The notes beneath the pieces were generated by a model. The model saw only the letters and a list, made by a program, of their open reading frames with translations, searched no databases and had not been told where the DNA came from. The translations under genes were made by a program, and so were the position numbers. 64,000 nt of DNA from Pseudomonadota bacterium. Lineage in GTDB: Bacteria > Pseudomonadota > Alphaproteobacteria > Acetobacterales > Acetobacteraceae. Numbering within the stretch: position 1 is the first letter of the stretch; every line of letters starts with the position of its first letter. Location: positions 30,377-94,376 of the forward strand of contig JAJZVV010000014.1 of assembly GCA_021845595.1 (NCBI GenBank), given 5' to 3'. Shown one piece after another: positions 47,619-56,799 of the stretch.

Positions 47619-48702
47619 GGGAGCCGGCCATGAAGGCGCCAAGCGCGTCGGCCACCAGGCCGCATTCCTCCTCGGTGCCAACGGTGATGCGCAGGGATTG
47701 CGGCAGCCCATAGGCGGCAACCCGGCGGACGATCAGACCCCGCGCGCGGAGGAACACGTCGGCCGCCATGGCGCGCTCGGCATCGGCGAAATCGGCCAGC
47801 ACGAAATTGCCCTCGCTCGGCCAGACCGTGAGCCCCACCGCGGTCAGCGCCTCGGTGAGCCAGGCACGCCAGCGCGTGTTGTGGGCCCGCGCGCGCTCCA
47901 CCCAGCCGGGCTCGGCCAGGGCGGCGATCCCTGCCTGCTGCACCGCGGCATTGGCGTTGAACGGGGCGCGGATGCGGTTGAGCACGTCGATCACCGCCGC
48001 GGGCGCGTAGGCCCAGCCCAGCCGCAGGCCGCCGAGGCCGAAGACCTTGCTGAACGTACGGGTCATGACGGTGTTGTCGCCGGCATCGACCAGCGCGGCC
48101 CCGGCCTCGTAGTCGGTCCGCTCGACATATTCGGCGTAGGCGGAATCGATCACCAGCAGCACGTCGGCGGGCAGGCCGGCGCGCAGCCGCCGCAGCTCGG
48201 CGGCCGGCAGCATGGTTCCGGTCGGGTTGTTCGGATTGGCCAGAAACACCAGCCGCGTCGCCGGCGAGACGGCGGCGAGGAAGGCATCGACGTCCGCGGT
48301 CAGCGCCCGCTCCGGCGTCTTGACGATGCGGCAGCCGGCGGCGCGGCCGTAGATCTGATACATGAGGAAGCCGTGGGCCGACATGATCAGCTCCGTGCCG
48401 GCGCCGCCATAGGCCTGGCACAGCAGACCGATCAGTTCGTCGGAGCCGGCGCCACAGACGATGCGGGCGGGATCTAGGCCGAACCGTGTGCCGATCGCGC
48501 GCCGCAGCGCCTCCGCGCCGCCATCGGGATAGCGGTGCAGCTCCGGCGCCAGCGCGGCGTAGGCTGCCTGCGCGGCCGGCGGCGGGCCGAAGGCGCCCTC
48601 GTTGGAGGACAGCTTGTGCACGCGGTTGATGCCGGCCAGCGTCGATTCGCCGCCGACATAAGGGGCAATCTCGAGCAACTCCGGACGCGGGCGCGGGCTC
48701 AT
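47611..48702 (-). CDS. hisC: Histidinol-phosphate/aromatic aminotransferase
   Basis: 363 residues of the fold-type I aminotransferase HisC subgroup. [13 protein letters not shown] at the N-terminus, substrate-loop [19 protein letters not shown], and the PLP lysine in [13 protein letters not shown]. Placed between a chorismate mutase and prephenate dehydrogenase, it probably also or mainly acts on aromatic keto acids (phenylpyruvate, hydroxyphenylpyruvate or prephenate). Overlaps both neighbours, so co-translated. Confidence 0.9.
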   Translation of the reverse strand: MSPRPRPELLEIAPYVGGESTLAGINRVHKLSSNEGAFGPPPAAQAAYAALAPELHRYPDGGAEALRRAIGTRFGLDPARIVCGAGSDELIGLLCQAYGGAGTELIMSAHGFLMYQIYGRAAGCRIVKTPERALTADVDAFLAAVSPATRLVFLANPNNPTGTMLPAAELRRLRAGLPADVLLVIDSAYAEYVERTDYEAGAALVDAGDNTVMTRTFSKVFGLGGLRLGWAYAPAAVIDVLNRIRAPFNANAAVQQAGIAALAEPGWVERARAHNTRWRAWLTEALTAVGLTVWPSEGNFVLADFADAERAMAADVFLRARGLIVRRVAAYGLPQSLRITVGTEEECGLVADALGAFMAGSHG

Positions 48703-49580
48703 GACGGATCTCCCCCGGTCGGGACCGCGTAAGCGCCGAGGACCACCACGGGGCGCAGCAGCGGCGTGATGAGGGCAAGGCGCGGATCGTCGTCGCCGAC
48801 CCAGCCGGGCACGTCCACGAGGGCCAGCGCCGAGCCGCCGTCGCGGCGGAGCAGAACCTGCGCGGCGCCGAACCCGGCGGTGGTGAGGGCGGCGGCGAGC
48901 CGCGCCCGGCTCATGTCGGGCGACAGTTCGAGGCCGAGCAGCGAGCGGTCGTCGCCCGAAGGATCCGGCGCCACGGCGGCTGCGACCAGGGCTGGAGCGC
49001 GCGATGCGCCCTCCGGCCGCCTGGTCCAGAACGGCAGCCGGGCGACGATGTGGATGCGCGGTTCGTCGCGGTGCAGCAGGGCGCGCCACCAGGCGGCGGA
49101 GACGGGCTCCTCTTCCGCCGGCATCGGCAGCACGGCGAGCGCGACGCTGCCGGCGCTGACCTCGGCGAGTGCCTGCGCCGGGCTGCGGTGCTGGCGCAGC
49201 GGCGTGAGCGCGCCGAACTGCTCGCGCGCGAGCTGGACGAGGCCGCCATCCTGCTCCGAGTCGCAGACCGCAATGGCGAAATTCCCCTGGATGGCGCAGG
49301 TTCCCGCCAGCAGCTCGCGCCAGATGCGCACCAGGCTGTGGGCCGGCAGATGTCCGGCGTGGCGGGCGAGGAGGCGGCGAATGATCTGTGCCTCGCGACC
49401 CGGGCGCAGGGCGATGCCGCCGCCCTTCAGGGCCGCCACCCGCTCCACCACCGCGGCGCGGCGCATGAGCAGATCGTGCAGCGCGGCGTCGATATCATCG
49501 AGCTCGGCGCGCAGGCTCGCCAGTGTGTCGGGTGGCGCCGGTTCGGACCCGGGCATGGCGGAAGCGGGCGCGGTCGACAT
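48699..49580 (-). CDS. Chorismate mutase (AroQ) with unassigned C-terminal domain
   Basis: 293 residues. Residues about 17-105 are an AroQ-type chorismate mutase helix bundle ([26 protein letters not shown], quoted in part; then [13 protein letters not shown] and IWRELLAG), with the expected catalytic Arg, Lys and Glu positions. The remaining 190 residues have the spacing of a prephenate dehydratase domain plus ACT-like end ([11 protein letters not shown] in the place of a VVPIENS segment; [21 protein letters not shown]), but the catalytic TRF motif of dehydratases is absent. It feeds the aminotransferase and dehydrogenase that overlap downstream. Start 49580 drops a non-conserved N-terminal stretch. 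Confidence 0.82.
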   Translation of the reverse strand: MSTAPASAMPGSEPAPPDTLASLRAELDDIDAALHDLLMRRAAVVERVAALKGGGIALRPGREAQIIRRLLARHAGHLPAHSLVRIWRELLAGTCAIQGNFAIAVCDSEQDGGLVQLAREQFGALTPLRQHRSPAQALAEVSAGSVALAVLPMPAEEEPVSAAWWRALLHRDEPRIHIVARLPFWTRRPEGASRAPALVAAAVAPDPSGDDRSLLGLELSPDMSRARLAAALTTAGFGAAQVLLRRDGGSALALVDVPGWVGDDDPRLALITPLLRPVVVLGAYAVPTGGDPS

Positions 49581-49730
49581 GGCTGGCGAGGGGCTCCGCG
49601 GGCGCGGTTTCGGGGCGACACAGATAGCCGATGCGCCCGACGCTGCAAACCCGCCCGGCCGCGCAGCCCCCGACCCTTTCGCAGCCATCGCGCGGCGGCC
49701 ATGATGCGCGCCGCATGAGAGGGGGATGCC

Positions 49731-50693
49731 ATGGCCAAGCCGATATTGCTGATCACCCGCCGCCTCCCACCCGAGGTGGAGGCGCGCGCCGCCCGCGACT
49801 ACGAGGCTCGTTTCAATCCCGAGGATATCCCGCGTGGGTCAGAGGTTCTGCTCCGCCTCGCCGAGGGGGCGGCGGCCGTGCTGTGCACGCCCAGCGAACG
49901 GCTGGATGCGGCGACCATCGGCCGGCTGCCGGCGAGCGTGAAGGTGATCGCGACGTTCAGCGTCGGCTTCGACCATATCGACGTGGCCGCGGCCCGGGCG
50001 CGATCCATCCGGGTCTGCAACACGCCGGACGTGCTCTCCGTCGCCACCGCCGAGTGCGCGATGCTGCTGATTCTGGCCGCCGCCCGGCGTGCCGGCGAGG
50101 GCGAACGGCTGGTCCGCTCGGGACACTGGTCCGGCTGGGGACCGACGCAGCTGATCGGCACGCAGGTCTCGGGGCGAAAGCTCGGCATTTTCGGCATGGG
50201 GCGGATCGGGCGCGAACTCGCGCGCATGGCGCGGGGTTTCGCGATGGAGGTCCACTACCGCGACATCGCGCGCCTGCCGGCGGAGCTTGAACAGGGCGCA
50301 CGCTTTCATGACGACGATGCCAGCTTCCTGGCGGCGAGCGAGGTCCTTTCCCTGAACGCGCCGGGTGGGGCCGGAACCCATAACTGGCTCAACGCGGTGC
50401 GCATCGCCATGCTGCCCCGCGGCGCGGTGGTGGTGAATGCGGCGCGCGGCGTGCTGGTCGACGACCGGGCGCTGATCGCGGCGTTGCGGAGCGGACAGAT
50501 CGCCGCCGCCGGGCTCGACGTGTTCGCCGGCGAGCCGGCGCTCGACCCGGAATATCGCAGTCTGGAGAATGTCTTTCTGTTGCCGCACCTGGGCAGCGCG
50601 ACCGCCGAAACGCGCGACGCCATGGGCTTCCTCGCGCTCGATGCGATCGACGCGGTCCTTGCCGGGCGCGAGCCGGCCAATCTCGTCCACTGA
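49731..50693 (+). CDS. D-2-hydroxyacid dehydrogenase (glyoxylate/hydroxypyruvate reductase-like)
   Basis: 320 residues. Catalytic domain, then a Rossmann domain with GMGRIGRELA, the catalytic arginine in NAARGVLVDD, a glutamate in AGEPAL and the histidine in LPHLGSAT. Closest in pattern to GhrB/GyaR enzymes reducing glyoxylate or hydroxypyruvate. A flavin reductase-like gene follows after nine bases on the same strand. Confidence 0.9.
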   Translation: MAKPILLITRRLPPEVEARAARDYEARFNPEDIPRGSEVLLRLAEGAAAVLCTPSERLDAATIGRLPASVKVIATFSVGFDHIDVAAARARSIRVCNTPDVLSVATAECAMLLILAAARRAGEGERLVRSGHWSGWGPTQLIGTQVSGRKLGIFGMGRIGRELARMARGFAMEVHYRDIARLPAELEQGARFHDDDASFLAASEVLSLNAPGGAGTHNWLNAVRIAMLPRGAVVVNAARGVLVDDRALIAALRSGQIAAAGLDVFAGEPALDPEYRSLENVFLLPHLGSATAETRDAMGFLALDAIDAVLAGREPANLVH

Positions 50694-50702
50694 GAGGCTG
50701 TC

Positions 50703-51347
50703 ATGGAGTTCGATTTCGCGGCGCTCAGCGCCACCGACCGCTACAAGCTGCTGGTCTCGACCGTGGTGCCGCGGCCGATCGCCTGGGTGGTGACGCTGGA
50801 TGGGCAGGGCCGGCCGAACGCCGCGCCGTTCTCGTTCTTCAACGCGGTCTCCCAGGATCCGCCGATCCTTGCCATCGGCATCGGCGGCCGCCGGCCGGGG
50901 GACATCAAGGATACCGGCAACAACATCCGCGAGACCGGCGAATTCGTCGTCAACCTCGTTGCCGCCGCGAATGCCGAGGCGATGAATGTGACGGCCATCG
51001 AGTTCGGCCCGGAGGTGAACGAGTTGGCGGAGGCCGGCCTCACGCCCATCCCCTCGGTGAAGGTGAAGCCGCCGCGCATCGCCGAGAGCCCCGTCGCGAT
51101 GGAGTGCGAGCGGCTGATGACCATCGATCTGGGCAACGAGCGCGCGGTGGTCCTGGGGCGGATCCTGCTCATGCACGTACGGGACGAGGCCGTGCTGGAT
51201 GCCCAGAAGTGCTACATCGACACCCCGAAGCTCGACCTCATCGGCCGCATGCATGGCCGTGGCTGGTATACGCATACGCGGGACCGGTTCGAACTGCCCC
51301 GCATCCCCGTCGAGACGTGGCCGCGGCGCTCCTCACCGGGGCGTTAA
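50703..51347 (+). CDS. Flavin reductase family protein (FMN-binding split barrel)
   Basis: 214 residues. The split-barrel core VVPRPIAWVVTLDGQGRPNAAPFSFFNAVSQDPP (here in parts) and GEFVVNL are typical of the DIM6/NTAB flavin reductase-like family that binds FMN. The tail MHGRGWYTHTRDRFELPR is conserved in this subgroup. Substrate or partner oxygenase is unknown. Probably in one operon with the 2-hydroxyacid dehydrogenase. Ends 70 bases before the RTX-like gene. Confidence 0.87.
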   Translation: MEFDFAALSATDRYKLLVSTVVPRPIAWVVTLDGQGRPNAAPFSFFNAVSQDPPILAIGIGGRRPGDIKDTGNNIRETGEFVVNLVAAANAEAMNVTAIEFGPEVNELAEAGLTPIPSVKVKPPRIAESPVAMECERLMTIDLGNERAVVLGRILLMHVRDEAVLDAQKCYIDTPKLDLIGRMHGRGWYTHTRDRFELPRIPVETWPRRSSPGR

Positions 51348-51418
51348 CAAGGCTTTAATGGTCTGATCGTCGCCGATATGTTGATTTGACGTCTCTCGCA
51401 ACGACTGAGGAGGCGGCA

Positions 51419-52864
51419 ATGCCGGGTGACGGAATTCCCCCTGGGCTCGTGAAGAAGGTCCGGACGGCCGACGACGGCCAGGACAATTCGGACGGCAACG
51501 GTGGGCAAGGCGTGGTTTTACCGGTGGTTCCACCCGCGCCCACGCCGGTCATTCCCGCCAACCTCGCAGCCTATTTGCCGGCAGACATCCAGACCGTGTT
51601 CGACAACCAGCCCGACGGACTGGCCTGGACGCCGCTCGAGGTGCAGACCGAAGACGGGTTCGTCGCTGCGACGCTGACCGCGCCGGTGGTCGTCTTCGCC
51701 GATCTGCCGGCCGGCAGCGGCTCGGCGCCGCTGTTCCTGGACGGGGGCGACGTCGTGGGCGTGGTCGATATCGGCGCCGCGCCGATGAGCATCGATGATG
51801 ACGGGGCGCTCTATCAGTACATCGTCGCCGGCGGCGCCGGGATGACCCTGTTCGACCAGGCTGCCAGCGGCGAGGTCGTCGCCGACAGCGGGGTCAACGA
51901 GTGGATTTTCGGCCAGGCCGGGGTCCATCAGTGGGTGATCAATCTCGCCGGGGGCGACAACACCGTCTTCACCGGGTCGGGTAACGACGTCATTTCGACC
52001 GGTCCGGCCAGCACCAACGAGATCGTGCTGCAGGGCGGCAACAATCTGGTGAATTCCTACGGCCACGACACCATCATCGCCGGCAGCGGCGACGACACGA
52101 TCAGTGTCGGCGGCTCGGGCGCGCTGGTCTTCGGTGGCTCCGGGCAGCTCACCTTCATCGATGCCAACCCGGTGGTCGGCGGCAGCGCCAGCGAGATCGT
52201 CGGCGGCAACGGCTTCATCACCGCCTATGGCGGCGCCGGCAGCCTGACGGTGTTCGGCGGCAGCGGCGGCGGCATCTATTTCGGCGGCAGCGCCGGCGAC
52301 AATCTGATGGTGGGCGGCGCCGGTCGCGATACGCTCGTCGGCGGCGGCAGCGGCGACCGGCTCTACGCCGGGGCTGGCGGGCACGACGTCCTGGTCGCGG
52401 CCAGCGGCAACGAGACCCTGGTCGGCAGCCTCTCGCACGGCGGCAACGTTTTCTATGGCGGCACCGGGCCGGACATCATCGTCATGGGCGCCGGCAACAA
52501 CACGGTTTCGGCGGGCGCGGCGGGAACGTCCGACGTCGTCTTCGGCGGCGGCGGCAACGACACGGTCAGCGCCGGCGCGGCGAACGTGTTCTATGTCGCG
52601 GGCACCGGCTCGGCCTTGATCGACGCCGGCAGCGGCGCCGACGCGTTCCAGTTCGTCAACGGCCAGGCGGGCGGCAGCGCGGTGATCAACGGCTTCGTGC
52701 CGGGTGTGGATCGGATCGACCTGCAGGGCTACGCCCCGGGCACGGCGGCGCAGGTCGTCGCCAACGCGGTCCCGTCCGGCGGTTCGCTGCTGCTGACCCT
52801 GCCCGACGCGACCCACATCCTGCTGACCGGGGTCAGCCAGCTGCCGAGTTCTGCGGTCAGCTGA
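51419..52864 (+). CDS. RTX-like glycine-rich repeat protein, probably secreted
   Basis: 481 residues. No signal peptide. A Pro/Val-rich N-terminus (1-60), a non-repetitive domain (60-140) and about 200 residues of loose nonapeptide-like repeats (GGSGDDTI, GGAGRDTLVGGGSGDRLYAGAGGHD, GGGGNDTVSAG). These are RTX-type beta-roll units with the calcium-binding GGxGxD pattern only partly kept. A short C-terminal domain (FQFVNGQAGGSAVINGFVPGVDRIDLQGY) is like type I secretion signals. Type I export is expected, but no T1SS genes are near. AGGAGG lies six bases before ATG 51419, which decides the start over an upstream TTG. Confidence 0.8.
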   Translation: MPGDGIPPGLVKKVRTADDGQDNSDGNGGQGVVLPVVPPAPTPVIPANLAAYLPADIQTVFDNQPDGLAWTPLEVQTEDGFVAATLTAPVVVFADLPAGSGSAPLFLDGGDVVGVVDIGAAPMSIDDDGALYQYIVAGGAGMTLFDQAASGEVVADSGVNEWIFGQAGVHQWVINLAGGDNTVFTGSGNDVISTGPASTNEIVLQGGNNLVNSYGHDTIIAGSGDDTISVGGSGALVFGGSGQLTFIDANPVVGGSASEIVGGNGFITAYGGAGSLTVFGGSGGGIYFGGSAGDNLMVGGAGRDTLVGGGSGDRLYAGAGGHDVLVAASGNETLVGSLSHGGNVFYGGTGPDIIVMGAGNNTVSAGAAGTSDVVFGGGGNDTVSAGAANVFYVAGTGSALIDAGSGADAFQFVNGQAGGSAVINGFVPGVDRIDLQGYAPGTAAQVVANAVPSGGSLLLTLPDATHILLTGVSQLPSSAVS

Positions 52865-52872
52865 GCCAAGGC

Positions 52873-52900
52873 GCGGCTGCCGGTTTGCGCCGGCAGCCGC
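52873..52900. terminator. Bidirectional hairpin after the RTX-like gene
   Basis: Perfect 11-base stem GCGGCTGCCGG / CCGGCAGCCGC with a TTTGCG loop, in the 47-base gap between convergent genes. No T-tract; probably terminates or protects both transcripts. Confidence 0.65.
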
Positions 52901-52911
52901 CCGGGTGCCCC

Positions 52912-54480
52912 TCAGATCACATTCTTGCCCATCTGATCGGCGATATAGTCGGCCTGGCGGATCGCCAGGGTGACGATCGTCAGCGTCGGGTTGCAGCCGG
53001 CGCCGGTGGTGAACTGGCTGCCATCCGAGACGAAGAGATTCTTGATGTCGTGGCTCTGGCCGTAGCGGTTGACCACGCCGTCGCGAGCCCGCTCGCTCAT
53101 GCGGTTGGTGCCCAGATTGTGGGTCGACGGATACGCCGGCGTGCGGAAGACGCGCGTCGCGCCGACCGCCTCGTAGACCAGGCTGCCCTGGCGGAACCCA
53201 TGCTCGCGCATGGCGATGTCGTTCGCGTGGTCGTCGAAATGCACCCGCGCGACCGGTAGGCCGAACTTGTCCCTGGCGACCGGATCGAGACTGACGCGAT
53301 TGGTCTCCTGCGGCATGTCCTCGCCGATGATCCACATCCCGGCCATGTTGGAATAGTCGTCGATGCCGCTGGTGAAGCCGCGGCCCCAGTCGCCGGGATT
53401 GAGGAAGGCGGCCATGAAGGGCAGGCCGAGCGAGAGCGTCTCCAGGTGATAGCCGCCGACGAAGCCGCGCCTGGGATCGTTGCCCTCCTCGTCGCGGATG
53501 ATGCCGGCCATGGTGGTGCCGCGATACATGTGCACCGGGCGGGGGAAGGCGGCATAGACGCTGGCGGTGGTGTGGCGCATGTAGTTTCGCCCGACCTGGC
53601 CCGAACTGTTGCCCAGCCCGTCCGGGAACATCGACGACGCGCTGTTGAGCAGGAGGCGCGGGCTTTCGAGCGAGTTGCACGCCACCGCGACGAGGCGCGC
53701 CTTCTGGCGCTGTTGGTTGCCGGCGCCGTCGGCATAGACCACGCCGGTGACCTTGCCGGAGGCATCGTGTTCGATCCGCAGCGCCATGCTGCCGGGCCGC
53801 ACCTCGAGATGGCCGGTCGCTTCGCCCTTCGGAATTTCGGTGTAGAGCGTCGACCATTTGGCGCCGAACTTGCAGCCCTGGAAGCAGAATCCCGTCTGCT
53901 GGCAGGAGCTGCGATCGTCGCGCTCGCGGCTGTTGATGGACATGTTGCCAGTATCGACACTCTTATAGCCGATTTTCCGGGCGCCGGCCGCGAAGACCTT
54001 GAAATTGTTGCTCCCCGGTAGTCGCGGAATATCGTTGGTGCCGGTGGTGCCCATTTTGTACTCCGCCTTGGCGTAGTACGGCTCCATTTCCTCGAGCGTC
54101 AGCGGCCAGTCCAGCAGGTTGGTGCCGGCGAGACGCCCGTAGGTCGTCAAGGCCTTGAATTCATGCGCCTGGAAGCGCAGAGAGGCACCGGCCCAATGGA
54201 TCGTCGTGCCGCCAACCGCCTTGACGATCCAGGCCGGGAGATTGGGGAAATCATGCGCCACACGCCAGCTGCCCGAGGTCGTGCGCATATCCGTCCAGGC
54301 CAACTGGGTGAAGCTCGCCCATTCGTCGTTGATGAAATCACCGATGCCGAGCCGCGGTCCGGCCTCGAGGATCACCACGTTGATGCCCTTCTGGGCCAAC
54401 TCGTTGCCGAGTGTCCCGCCGCCGGCGCCAGAGCCGACGATGACGACGACGCTGTCGTCGTTCTGATCGAATTTGGTCAT
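52912..54480 (-). CDS. FAD-dependent sugar/alcohol dehydrogenase large subunit (GMC, 3Fe-4S type)
   Basis: 522 residues. FAD motif VGSGAGGGTLGNELA near residue 15 and the GMC C-terminal domain with HNLGTNRMSERAR and FVSDGSQFTTGAGCNP. C193, C199 and C203 (C-x5-C-x3-C) match the 3Fe-4S ligand spacing of the Burkholderia FAD-glucose dehydrogenase alpha subunit. No signal peptide: it should be exported bound to the Tat-targeted small subunit encoded 15 bases upstream. It oxidises a sugar, polyol or gluconate in the periplasm. The cytochrome c subunit normally encoded next is absent. Confidence 0.9.
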   Translation of the reverse strand: MTKFDQNDDSVVVIVGSGAGGGTLGNELAQKGINVVILEAGPRLGIGDFINDEWASFTQLAWTDMRTTSGSWRVAHDFPNLPAWIVKAVGGTTIHWAGASLRFQAHEFKALTTYGRLAGTNLLDWPLTLEEMEPYYAKAEYKMGTTGTNDIPRLPGSNNFKVFAAGARKIGYKSVDTGNMSINSRERDDRSSCQQTGFCFQGCKFGAKWSTLYTEIPKGEATGHLEVRPGSMALRIEHDASGKVTGVVYADGAGNQQRQKARLVAVACNSLESPRLLLNSASSMFPDGLGNSSGQVGRNYMRHTTASVYAAFPRPVHMYRGTTMAGIIRDEEGNDPRRGFVGGYHLETLSLGLPFMAAFLNPGDWGRGFTSGIDDYSNMAGMWIIGEDMPQETNRVSLDPVARDKFGLPVARVHFDDHANDIAMREHGFRQGSLVYEAVGATRVFRTPAYPSTHNLGTNRMSERARDGVVNRYGQSHDIKNLFVSDGSQFTTGAGCNPTLTIVTLAIRQADYIADQMGKNVI

Positions 54481-54495
54481 GGCGTGCTTCCCCCC

Positions 54496-55044
54496 TTATG
54501 CCGGCAGCCAGTCGAGATCGTCGAAGCCGCGATGGAGGTAGCCGCCGTATTCGGCCGACGACCCCTCATACCCGAACAGCGGCCAGAGCTCGTGCTGGTT
54601 GTAGAAGGTGGCGATGAGGTCGCCGTGGAGCTTGGCGAAGAAGGGGCTGGTGTCGATCGCCCTGAGGAGGGTCACGCGATCGGCCTCCGAGCCGATGCCG
54701 AGATAGGAGGTGCCGAACTGGGCGCGAGCCGCCTGATCGAGCAGGCGCACTCCGGATTCCAGCATGTCGCGCAGCACGCCATCACTTTCCGCCGCCGCGT
54801 CGAACGGCAGCACGGCCTTGATATAGAAGGCGTCCGGCACGCGGTCGTGCGGGTAGATGTCGCGCGCCATGCGCACCAACGTCGCCATGGTCTGGGGCTG
54901 GAGCGAACGCGCGCTCTGGGCCCAGGCGGCGGTTGCTGAAATCCCCATGCCGGTGGCAGCGAGAGCGGCCGCGGGGAGTGCCGTGGCGCTGCCGCGCAGA
55001 AAGCCGCGGCGTCCGACACTGAGGCGTTTATCGATGTCTCGCAT
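54496..55044 (-). CDS. FAD-dehydrogenase small subunit with Tat signal (gluconate 2-dehydrogenase subunit 3 family)
   Basis: 182 residues. A twin-arginine signal peptide, RRGFLRGSATALPAAALAA, cleaved after AWAQ near residue 43, then a helical domain with ARDIYPHDRVPDAFY and the C-terminal WPLFGYEGSSAEYGGYLHRG. Works as carrier and chaperone that takes the FAD subunit through Tat. Start 55044 is set by the Tat motif and a GGGGAA site; upstream in-frame codons are not conserved. First gene of the two-gene operon. Confidence 0.9.
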   Translation of the reverse strand: MRDIDKRLSVGRRGFLRGSATALPAAALAATGMGISATAAWAQSARSLQPQTMATLVRMARDIYPHDRVPDAFYIKAVLPFDAAAESDGVLRDMLESGVRLLDQAARAQFGTSYLGIGSEADRVTLLRAIDTSPFFAKLHGDLIATFYNQHELWPLFGYEGSSAEYGGYLHRGFDDLDWLPA

Positions 55045-55285
55045 ATGACGTTCCCCATTTTGGTTTCTTGGTGGGCACGGCTCTTGTGGTTGCCGCGCCC
55101 CTCCTGGTGGTCGCGACGTCCCGTGTTCCCGGTGCGGGTTGCATCGCCCCGGGGGTACGCCCGAGGCTACGCGGGCGCGGCGGGCAGGGGCAAGAGGAAT
55201 GGCCGGTACGGTCATTTCGTTAGGATTCAACCGGCATGATTACGCCCCGGCGAATTGTGACCCGGTGAGTGAGGACAGGCTCGAC

Positions 55286-56761
55286 ATGGGCGGAACGACG
55301 GCGGACTTCGCCCGATTGGATGGCGCTGCGAACCCGCGCAGCGGGCCGGCCCCTGGCCGGGACGCGCCGGGGCCGCCGGCGCGCTTTGCGGGCCCGTCAC
55401 CGAGCCTTGCTTTGTTCCTGCTCGATTGTGCCGCGATCGGGCTGACCTGGCCGGTTCTGCTGGCGATCCTCGGTGTGCTGCCGGCGTCCACGGTCACCGC
55501 CGCGCTCGAGCGGCTGATCTACCCGGGGGCGGGCCTCGCGGGTCTGTACGTGCTCGGTCTCTACCGGCGCGACATGATCCTGGAGACGCGCAAGGCGCTC
55601 GGCCGCCTGCCGCTCGCGATCGGGTTCGGCGGCGCCGGAGCGGTGGCAAGCCTGGCCTTCATCGGCGCGCCGATCCGCGATCAAGGCTGGCTATTCGCCG
55701 CCACGCTCGGCTGTTGCACCGCCAGCGCCGCGGCTTCGCGCGCCGCCTTCTACGGTTTGCGCCGCCGCGGTCTGTTCCGCCGCCGACTGCTCATTGTGGG
55801 TGCCGGCAAGCGCGCTTGGGATCTGGTCTGGATGCTGGGCAAGGAGGGCCGCAACCTGCAATACCAGATCGCCTTCATGCATGATCCGGCTCTCGGTGAG
55901 GTCGACCCGCGGCTCGCCGACGGCTCGGCCGGGCCGATCGTTTCGGCCGACCAGCACGCCGTTCTCCCCACCGCGCGGCGCTTCGGGGCGGAACAGATCG
56001 TGGTCGCTCCGGACGAGCGGCGCGGGATGGATCTCGAATCCCTGCTGCAATGCAAGATCGCCGGCTTTCCGGTGAAGCAGTATCTCGGCTTTGTCGAGAA
56101 GGAGATCCACCGCGTCGACCTCAAGCGCATGGAACTCGGCTGGCTGTTGTTCTCGGACGGATTCTATTTCGGCCTGGTCGACCGCGTCCTGAAGCGCAGC
56201 TTGGATCTCATCGTGAGCTTCCTGCTCCTGCTGCTGTTCATGCCCTTCCTGCTGGCCGCCGCCTCAGCGATCAAGCTCGATGACGGTGGGCCGGTATTCT
56301 ATCGTCAGGAACGGGTCACGCGGGGCGGGCGGGTGTTCCGCATCACCAAGCTGCGCACCATGGGCGTCGATGCCGAGCGCCACGGCGCGGTATGGGCGGC
56401 GGACAAGGACACGCGGATCACCCGCGTCGGTGCCCTGCTGCGCCGCACGCGCATCGACGAGATGCCACAGCTGTTCAACGTGCTGCGTGGCGACATGTCT
56501 CTCGTCGGCCCGCGTCCGGAGCGGCCCGGCTTCGTCGCCATGCTGGCGCGGCAGATCCCGCTCTATCAGGAACGCCACGTGGTCAAGGCCGGGCTGACCG
56601 GCTGGGCGCAGATCAACTACCCCTATGGCGCCTCGATCGACGATGCCCGCTCCAAGCTCAGCTACGATCTCTATTACGTCAAGAATTTCAGCATTTTGTT
56701 CGATCTTCTGATCATCGCCCAGACCATCCGCGTGGTGTTCTGGCCGGGCGGTGTGCGCTAG
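55286..56761 (+). CDS. Exopolysaccharide-initiating sugar transferase (polyprenyl glycosylphosphotransferase)
   Basis: 491 residues from the chosen start. Four membrane segments (about 40-165), a nucleotide-binding-like CoA_binding_3 region (RRLLIVGAGKRAWDLVWML), another membrane helix (about 325-345), then the bacterial sugar transferase domain: FRITKLRTM, TRITRVGALLRRTRIDEMPQLFNVL and MSLVGPRPERP, then GLTGWAQINYPYGAS. It moves a sugar-1-phosphate to undecaprenyl phosphate and so begins polysaccharide assembly. No other EPS genes follow; the IS630 element lies directly downstream. ATG 55199 is an alternative start. Confidence 0.87.
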   Translation: MGGTTADFARLDGAANPRSGPAPGRDAPGPPARFAGPSPSLALFLLDCAAIGLTWPVLLAILGVLPASTVTAALERLIYPGAGLAGLYVLGLYRRDMILETRKALGRLPLAIGFGGAGAVASLAFIGAPIRDQGWLFAATLGCCTASAAASRAAFYGLRRRGLFRRRLLIVGAGKRAWDLVWMLGKEGRNLQYQIAFMHDPALGEVDPRLADGSAGPIVSADQHAVLPTARRFGAEQIVVAPDERRGMDLESLLQCKIAGFPVKQYLGFVEKEIHRVDLKRMELGWLLFSDGFYFGLVDRVLKRSLDLIVSFLLLLLFMPFLLAAASAIKLDDGGPVFYRQERVTRGGRVFRITKLRTMGVDAERHGAVWAADKDTRITRVGALLRRTRIDEMPQLFNVLRGDMSLVGPRPERPGFVAMLARQIPLYQERHVVKAGLTGWAQINYPYGASIDDARSKLSYDLYYVKNFSILFDLLIIAQTIRVVFWPGGVR

Positions 56762-56768
56762 ACGCTGC

Positions 56769-56789
56769 CAGCGCTTCCTTGAAGCGCTG
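56769..56789 (+). terminator. Hairpin after the sugar transferase gene
   Basis: Perfect nine-base stem CAGCGCTTC / GAAGCGCTG around a CTT loop, eight bases after the stop codon and just before the IS630 insertion. No T-run follows. Confidence 0.55.
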
Positions 56790-56799
56790 ACAGACTCTA

